DNA of 64,000 nucleotides from Acidimicrobiaceae bacterium (GTDB lineage: Bacteria; Actinomycetota; Acidimicrobiia; Acidimicrobiales; RAAP-2): NCBI GenBank assembly GCA_025463285.1, contig JAOBWI010000003.1:66720-130719 (forward strand), given 5' to 3'. Below the pieces are notes generated by a model. It saw only the letters and a program-made list of their open reading frames with translations. It searched no databases and had not been told where the DNA came from. The position numbers and the translations under genes are program-made. Shown piece by piece: positions 58,173-64,000 of the stretch (position 1 is the stretch's first letter; every line of letters starts with the position of its first letter).

Positions 58173-59399
58173 CTACGCCGTAGCGAGGGCGTCCTTCGCC
58201 GCGAGTTTGTCGAGGTGATAACGAATCTGTATTGACGCCGCGGCGCCCTCACCCGCCGCAGAGGCGAGTTGCTTCGTCGAACCGCGGCGCACGTCGCCGG
58301 CCACGAAGACGCCGGGCATGCTGGTGCGAAACTGCTCGTCGCTCAGCACGAAACCGCGCTCGTCGAGGGTGAGTGCGCCGTGCAAGAACTCCGTGTTGGG
58401 ATCGAGTCCGATGAACACAAACGCCCCGCTGGCGGCGTGACGACTGCGCTCGCCCGAGACACGATTCTCCAGTTCGACACTCTCCAACTTGCCGTTGTCC
58501 CCGGCGTGAAACGCGACGACTCGGCTGGAGGTGATCACGGACATCGTGGGGTGCGCGCGAACCTTGTCCTGAAGAAGACGACTCCCCGCGAGCTGATCGG
58601 AGTACTCGACCACCGTGACGTGATCGGCGAACTGAGTGAGGAACAGTCCCTCCTCCAAACCACTGTTTCCTCCCCCGATCACCAGGACCTCTTTCGCTCC
58701 CCGATAGAACGGTCCGTCACAGGTGGCGCAGAAATGTACGCCCGAGCCAATGAGATCAGCTTCGCCCTGGGCGTCGGTGCGGCGATACAGCGAACCCGTA
58801 GCGATAAGGACCGCCCGCGCACGGTAGGTGTCGCCGGTAGCGGTGGTGACCTCCACCCACTCGTCGGACGCCGAGACCACGTTCTGGACGGCCACGGCCT
58901 GGAGAATCTCGACGCCGTACCTCTCGGCCTGTCGGCGCATCCGGTCGGCCAGTTCGTAACCGGCCACTCCGTCGGGAAAGCCGGGGTAGTTGTCCAGTCG
59001 TTCCGTCACGCCCGCTTGACCTCCGGGGGCCGACTTCTCGATAATGAGCACGCTCTGGTTCTCTCGCGCGGCGTAAATCGCGGCGGTCAAGCCCGTGGGA
59101 CCACCGCCCACGATGATCACGTCGTAGGCCGTGGACTTCGCCGATCGTTGGAGACCCAGTTTCTCGGCTAGTTCGTCGTTGCCGGGTTCGCTCAAGTGCG
59201 ATCCATCGGGAAACACGATGGTCGGAATGCTGTGGCTCCCGCCGTTGAGACCCTCCACGATCTCCGTCGCCTCGGGGTGCTGTTCTAGATCGACCCAGTC
59301 ATAGGCGACACGCTGGTCGGAAAGAAAGGTCTTCGCCCGTCGACAGTCGGGGCACCAGGTCGCGCCGATCACCGTGATCTTGTCCTTCGCCAATTCCAT
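58173..59399 (-). CDS. Glutaredoxin/NrdH-like domain fused to thioredoxin reductase
   Basis: N-term ITVIGATWCPDCRRAKTFLSDQRVAYDWVDLEQHPEA; C-term YDVIIVGGGPTGLTAAIYAARENQSVLIIEK...HFCATCDGPFYRGAKEVLVIGGGNSGLEE. Confidence 0.95.
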   Translation of the reverse strand: MELAKDKITVIGATWCPDCRRAKTFLSDQRVAYDWVDLEQHPEATEIVEGLNGGSHSIPTIVFPDGSHLSEPGNDELAEKLGLQRSAKSTAYDVIIVGGGPTGLTAAIYAARENQSVLIIEKSAPGGQAGVTERLDNYPGFPDGVAGYELADRMRRQAERYGVEILQAVAVQNVVSASDEWVEVTTATGDTYRARAVLIATGSLYRRTDAQGEADLIGSGVHFCATCDGPFYRGAKEVLVIGGGNSGLEEGLFLTQFADHVTVVEYSDQLAGSRLLQDKVRAHPTMSVITSSRVVAFHAGDNGKLESVELENRVSGERSRHAASGAFVFIGLDPNTEFLHGALTLDERGFVLSDEQFRTSMPGVFVAGDVRRGSTKQLASAAGEGAAASIQIRYHLDKLAAKDALATA

Positions 59400-59448
59400 A
59401 AGGTCCTCCTAGCAACAGCTAGTCCTCCGAGGGCGTGGTCTCGTTACG

Positions 59449-60018
59449 CTAGTGGCCCTTTCGACGATACGTCAGCACGACGACGCCCTCGGTGGTGGTG
59501 GTGACCTCGCCCAAGATCCACGATGACGGGTCGAGACCGGCGTCAAAGAGATGGCTGCCGGCGCCCACGATGACGGGATGGATCCAGAGACGATACTCGT
59601 CAACGAGGTCGTGTCGCTGGAGGTAGCGCACGAGGTCGCGGCTCCCCACGACGACGAGACCCTCCCCCGGTTGAGAAGTCAGGTCCGCCAGGGACTCAGA
59701 GGGATCGCCCTGGAGCAACGTGGCGTTCCACTCGACCTTTCGCAGGGTCCTCGACGCCACAAACTTGGGCATCTCGTTCATACGATCGGCCAGGCCCTGC
59801 AGGCCGGTGAGGGTGGGCCAGACGAGCGCAAAGGCCTGGTAGGTCTTTCGACCGAGGAGCAGCGCGTCGGCGCTCGTCATTTGAGCCACCATCAGGCGAA
59901 GTTGATCGTCGCCGATGAACTGCTTCTGCCATCCTCCACGAGGGAACTCGCTGGCGTCTCCCGGAGCTTGCATGACTCCGTCGAGTGAGAGAAACTCCTG
60001 GACGATCACCGGTCTCAC
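59449..60018 (-). CDS. Dihydrofolate reductase family (RibD C-terminal-like) protein
   Basis: VIVQEFLSLDGVMQAPGD...LLLGRKTYQAFALVWPT...VVGSRDLVRYLQRHDLVDEYRLWIHPVIVGAGSHLFD. Confidence 0.93.
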   Translation of the reverse strand: MRPVIVQEFLSLDGVMQAPGDASEFPRGGWQKQFIGDDQLRLMVAQMTSADALLLGRKTYQAFALVWPTLTGLQGLADRMNEMPKFVASRTLRKVEWNATLLQGDPSESLADLTSQPGEGLVVVGSRDLVRYLQRHDLVDEYRLWIHPVIVGAGSHLFDAGLDPSSWILGEVTTTTEGVVVLTYRRKGH

Positions 60019-60135
60019 GTAGCCCCCTTTGCCGTAGAAGATACTCGTCTCGCGCCTGGTGGTCGGTGCGGATCGTGCCTCAGCGCGCTACGTTTCTCCA
60101 CTGCTCTCGTGGACGAGGCCGTCCGTGTGGCACGT

Positions 60136-60492
60136 CTAGACGAAAGGCGCCGGACCACCCGAACCGGTACTCGGGCCGAGGTGCGCGTGCTCTCGAAGGA
60201 CCGTCTCAAAAGTGTCCGGGTCGTCGGGCGTGACAAACGGCTTCACCTTTTTCCCGTCGTCCACGACGAAGGCCACCAGTTTCTTGGGTCTGCCCGAGTC
60301 GAGGTTGGCCCAGTACCTAAAAGATCCCGTTCCCCAAATTCGCCACTGTCCTCGCAGGGCTGACATGTCGTAGCGAGAGAGGTTTTGTATGGCCTCGTAG
60401 GGAATGGTCTTGCTGCCCCAGGGAAAGTAGTACCCGTGGATGCACAGGGCACTCGTGGTGCACTCCAACTTTCCGTCGTTGTACTCGCCCAC
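60136..60492 (-). CDS. Hypothetical PH-like protein
   Basis: GKLECTTSALCIHGYYFPWGSKTIPYEAIQNLSRY...WRIWGTGSFRYWANLD: bacterial PH-like pattern. Confidence 0.6.
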   Translation of the reverse strand: MGEYNDGKLECTTSALCIHGYYFPWGSKTIPYEAIQNLSRYDMSALRGQWRIWGTGSFRYWANLDSGRPKKLVAFVVDDGKKVKPFVTPDDPDTFETVLREHAHLGPSTGSGGPAPFV

Positions 60493-60540
60493 GTCAAAAT
60501 CCTACGTGCCTAGAGGGGAGACGGCTCGTCGTACCTCGCG

Positions 60541-61536
60541 CTAGAGCGAGCCGATGATCTCGCGGCCGTACGCCTCGATCGTCTCGTCGGGACTGTCGTG
60601 CATGAGATAGAGCGAGAACTGATCCACGCCCAAGTCGGCCAACTCGGAAAGTCGCTCACGGTGCTGTTGGACCGGGCCGAGTACGCAGAAGCGTTCGATG
60701 ATCTCGTCGGGCACGAACTCGGCGTCCGGGTTACCGGCCTGTCCGTGATGGCTGTAGTCGTAGCCCGTGCGACCTTTGATGTAGTCGGTGAGGGCTGGAG
60801 GAACAATGCTGTTGTCGCTTCCGTAGCGACCCACGATGTCGGCCACGTGGTTGCCCACCATGCCGCCGAACCAGCGGACTTGATCGCGCTGATGCGCGAG
60901 GTTGTCCCCCACGTAGGCCGGCGCGGCCACGCAGACTTTGTAGTCCTCCACGTCGCGACCGGCCTCGCTGCGCGCCGCCGTCGCTGATGCGATAGCCCAC
61001 TTCACGATGAAGGGATCGGCCAGTTGCAAGATCAGGCCGTCGGCCCTTGAACCGGCCAGGGCCAGGGCCTTCGGGCCGTACGCCGCCATCCACACGTCCA
61101 GGTGACCTTCGTCGACCCAGGGAATCGTGACCGTGCGATCGTTCACGACGGCCTCTCGACCCTCGACCAGTTCTTTAATTACCCCCATGCACGCCGAGAG
61201 CGTGGCCAGTGACGCCGGAGTACCCCCGGTGACGCGCAACGCGGAGTCCCCTCGACCGATGCCACAGATCGTCCTCGGTCCGAACATCTCGTTCAAGGTG
61301 GCAAAGAGCGACGCGGTCACCGTCCAGTCGCGGGTGACGGGGTTCGTGACCATCGGGCCCACGATGATCGACGAGGTCGTACTCAGAATCTGGGAGTAGA
61401 TGACGAAGGGCTCTTCCCACAGCACGCAGGAGTCGAACGTCCAGAAGTGCGTGAAGCCGGCGTCTTCGGCCCGTTGAGCCAGCTCGATGACTCGCTGAGC
61501 GGGCGCGTTTGTTTGAGCCACGAGGCCGAACTCCAT
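60541..61536 (-). CDS. LLM class, probably F420-dependent oxidoreductase (TIGR03842-like)
   Basis: MEFGLVAQTNAPAQRVIELAQRAEDAGFTHFWTFDSCVLWEEPFVIYSQIL; adjacent to dihydropyrimidinase. Confidence 0.88.
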   Translation of the reverse strand: MEFGLVAQTNAPAQRVIELAQRAEDAGFTHFWTFDSCVLWEEPFVIYSQILSTTSSIIVGPMVTNPVTRDWTVTASLFATLNEMFGPRTICGIGRGDSALRVTGGTPASLATLSACMGVIKELVEGREAVVNDRTVTIPWVDEGHLDVWMAAYGPKALALAGSRADGLILQLADPFIVKWAIASATAARSEAGRDVEDYKVCVAAPAYVGDNLAHQRDQVRWFGGMVGNHVADIVGRYGSDNSIVPPALTDYIKGRTGYDYSHHGQAGNPDAEFVPDEIIERFCVLGPVQQHRERLSELADLGVDQFSLYLMHDSPDETIEAYGREIIGSL

Positions 61537-61558
61537 GCTCACGTTCTCTCCACCCACG

Positions 61559-62962
61559 TCATCGCAGGAGACCGTTCTGGCCGCGTCGAAGGAACCGACC
61601 CCAACCGGCGTGGCCGACGTACTGGTCGTTCTCCACGATGACGGTTCCCCGCGAGATCACCGTCGTCGCTTTGCCCGTGACGCCCATGCCTTCGTAGGCC
61701 GAGTAGTCCACGTTCATGTGATGGGTCGCGGCGGAGAAGGTCTGTGCGGCTTTTGGATCGTAGAGCACCAGGTCCGCGTCCGATCCCGGAGCGATGAGGC
61801 CCTTTCTCGGAAAGAGTCCGAACAGTCGCGCCGGCGTCGTCGAGGTTACTTCCACCCAACGCTCTAAGGAGATCTCCCCCTGGTCCACGCCTTGGAAGAT
61901 CAGATCGAGGCGGTGCTCGACCCCCGGAATGCCGTTCGGGATCTTCGAGAAGTCGCCGAGGCCGAGCTCTTTTTGCTCCTTGAAGCAGAAGGGGCAGTGG
62001 TCGGTGGAGACCACGCTCAGATCGTCCGTACGCAGCCCTCGCCAGAGATCGGCGTGGGTTGTCTCCGATCGAAGGGGTGGCGAGCAGACAAACTTGGCTC
62101 CCTCGAACCCCTCACGGGCCAGATCGGCGTCGGAAAGAAAGAGATATTGAGGGCAGGTCTCGGCAAACACGCTCTGGCCGCGATCCCTCGCACTCACCAC
62201 TTCTTCCAAGGCCTCGGCCGCCGAGAGATGAACAATATATAACGGCGCTCCCGCGACGCGCGCGAGTTGTATCGCGCGGTGCGTCGCTTCACCTTCGAGC
62301 AACGACGGACGGGTCAGCCCGTGAAAACGCGGATCACCTTCACCACGAGCCAGCGCCTGGGCCACCAAGACGTCGATGGCGATCCCGTTCTCGGCGTGCA
62401 TCATGATGGTGGCCGCGTTCGACGCCGCCTGTTGCATGGCCCGAAGAATTTCGCCGTCGGTCGAGTAGAAAACACCGGGATACGCCATGAAGAGCTTGAA
62501 GCTCGTCACCCCTTCGTCGACCACCAGATCCATTTCCTTGAGAGATGAGTCGGTGACCTCGGCGACGATCACGTGGAATCCGTAGTCGATGGCGCACTTG
62601 CCTTCGGCCTTGGCGTGCCACGCGTCCAGACCCTCTCGCAGACTCTTGCCCTTGGCCTGAATGGCGAAGTCGATGATGGTCGTTGTGCCGCCGAAGGCCG
62701 CCGCTCGCGTTCCCGTCTCAAACGTGTCGACGGAGTGCGTCCCGCCAAACGGCATCTCCATGTGAGTGTGGCCATCCACCGCACCGGGTATGACGTAGTG
62801 CCCACTCGCGTCAATCGTCCGATCAGCGCCGTCGCGCCAGGATAGTGACTCGCTCGAGCCCGGTGTCGTCAGGGCCGCGATCGTCTCACCGTCGACCAGC
62901 ACATCCGCGGCGAAAGGACCGCTGGCGTTGACGACCGTGCCGCCGCTGATCAACGTCTTCAT
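61559..62962 (-). CDS. Dihydropyrimidinase/D-hydantoinase
   Basis: YVIPGAVDGHTHMEMPFGGTHSVDTFETGTRAAAFGGTTTIIDFAIQAKG...FKLFMAYPG...MMHAENG...YIVHLSAAEAL...STDHCPF. Confidence 0.96.
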   Translation of the reverse strand: MKTLISGGTVVNASGPFAADVLVDGETIAALTTPGSSESLSWRDGADRTIDASGHYVIPGAVDGHTHMEMPFGGTHSVDTFETGTRAAAFGGTTTIIDFAIQAKGKSLREGLDAWHAKAEGKCAIDYGFHVIVAEVTDSSLKEMDLVVDEGVTSFKLFMAYPGVFYSTDGEILRAMQQAASNAATIMMHAENGIAIDVLVAQALARGEGDPRFHGLTRPSLLEGEATHRAIQLARVAGAPLYIVHLSAAEALEEVVSARDRGQSVFAETCPQYLFLSDADLAREGFEGAKFVCSPPLRSETTHADLWRGLRTDDLSVVSTDHCPFCFKEQKELGLGDFSKIPNGIPGVEHRLDLIFQGVDQGEISLERWVEVTSTTPARLFGLFPRKGLIAPGSDADLVLYDPKAAQTFSAATHHMNVDYSAYEGMGVTGKATTVISRGTVIVENDQYVGHAGWGRFLRRGQNGLLR

Positions 62963-62980
62963 AAGGTGGCCTTTCTCGGG

Positions 62981-63841
62981 TTAGGGCGCAACGAGACTCT
63001 CGTAGCTGTCGGGCCGACGATCACGATAAAAGGCCCAGGTGTGACGAACGTCCTTGAGCACGGTCATGTCCAGGTCGCGCACGAGAACTTCGTCCTCGCT
63101 GTCGGAAGCCGCTTCGCCGATCAGTTGACCTCGAGGACTCACGAAGTAGGACGAACCGTAGAAGTTGTTGTCACCGAGATCTTCTACTCCCACGCGATTA
63201 ATGGCGCCGACGAAGTACTCATTCGCCACGGCGGCCGCGGGCTGTTCGAGATTCCACAGATAGGCCGACAGTCCTCGACTCGTCGCAGACGGGTTGAAAA
63301 CAATTTTCGCCCCGGCGAGACCGAGGGCGCGCCAACCCTCGGGAAAGTGCCGGTCGTAGCAGATGTACACGCCGATGCGCCCGACCGCAGTATCGAAGAC
63401 CGGATAGCCCAGGTTCCCGGGACGAAAGTAGTACTTCTCCCAGAATCCGTGGACTTGAGGAATGTGGTGCTTTCGGTACTTTCCCCGGTACGTGCCGTCG
63501 GCGTCAATGACGACGGCCGTGTTGTAGAAGACGCCCTCTTGCTCGACCTCGTAGATGGGCACGACGAGAACCATGTGAGTGTCGCGCGCCAGATCTTGCA
63601 TGAGTTCGGTGGTGGGCCCGGGTATTGACTCGGTATAGGAGAAGTACTCCGGGTCTTGCACCTGGCAAAAGTACGGACCGTAGAAGAGCTCTTGAAAGCA
63701 GAGAACCTGGGCTCCCTGGGCGGCGGCCTGACGCGCCAGCGCGACGTTGGCGGCGATCATTGACTCTTTGTCGCCGGTCCACTTCGTTTGCACCAGCGCC
63801 GCGCGCACGATGTCATTCGATGGGCTTCCCACGTCACTCAT
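62981..63841 (-). CDS. Nitrilase-superfamily amidohydrolase, probable beta-ureidopropionase/N-carbamoyl hydrolase
   Basis: VLCFQELFYGPYFCQVQDPEYF...YRGKYRKHHIPQVHGFWEKYYFRPGN...GRIGVYICYDRHFPEGWRALGLAGA (Glu-Lys-Cys triad). Confidence 0.95.
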   Translation of the reverse strand: MSDVGSPSNDIVRAALVQTKWTGDKESMIAANVALARQAAAQGAQVLCFQELFYGPYFCQVQDPEYFSYTESIPGPTTELMQDLARDTHMVLVVPIYEVEQEGVFYNTAVVIDADGTYRGKYRKHHIPQVHGFWEKYYFRPGNLGYPVFDTAVGRIGVYICYDRHFPEGWRALGLAGAKIVFNPSATSRGLSAYLWNLEQPAAAVANEYFVGAINRVGVEDLGDNNFYGSSYFVSPRGQLIGEAASDSEDEVLVRDLDMTVLKDVRHTWAFYRDRRPDSYESLVAP

Positions 63842-64000
63842 TATCGCCTCCGTATCGCGCCAAACATGGACCAGGAGCGGATACTAGACCGCTTCGACTT
63901 CGACGACGAATTCTTCGCTCGACGCAACGCCGCGTTGCGCTGGTGACCCGGAGGGGACGACCCCACGCCTGGCCGCTACCTCAACCTCGTCGCAGTCCCT

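Noticed and set aside
63866-64000. Short ORF MDQERILDRFDFDDEFFARRNAALRW followed in frame by TGA and PGGDDPTPGRYLNLVAVP; considered selenocysteine readthrough
   Set aside because: Too short and cut by the window edge; no SECIS evidence; TGA overlaps a GTG that could start another gene.

Overview
This 64 kb window is a densely packed, high-GC chromosomal region from an actinobacterium. Acidimicrobiia-like is my inference; I did no search. Most of it is housekeeping: CofE/FbiB end, NDP-sugar pyrophosphorylase, ppx-DUF501-ftsB-eno-mazG-ppiC-mfd-pth-rplY-prs-glmU, ispE-rsmA-tatD-metG-rsmI, pstSCAB, pfkA, and a reductive pyrimidine-degradation cluster. No CRISPR array, prophage, rRNA operon or complete IS element was seen. 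The strongest less obvious signals are as follows. (1) A 161-bp MITE-like element has perfect 17-bp inverted repeats and a 6-bp AATCAA target duplication. It is inserted exactly at the ppx stop codon and carries a TnpB/OrfB-like N-terminal fragment. (2) Two ribosomal micro-ORFs missing from the ORF track look like bS22 (33 aa) and bL37 (27 aa). (3) A tRNA with a UAA anticodon has a short class-I variable loop. (4) A G16 homopolymer lies inside a decayed VOC gene. (5) An 11-bp phased PHO-box-like repeat precedes pstS. (6) A three-gene translationally coupled GT4 / methyltransferase / alpha-alpha-toroid cassette has no assigned product. (7) A ferric-iron-type ABC operon is joined to a COG4280-like membrane protein and has a 15-bp intercistronic hairpin. 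All calls are by eye from the sequence; no database search was run.
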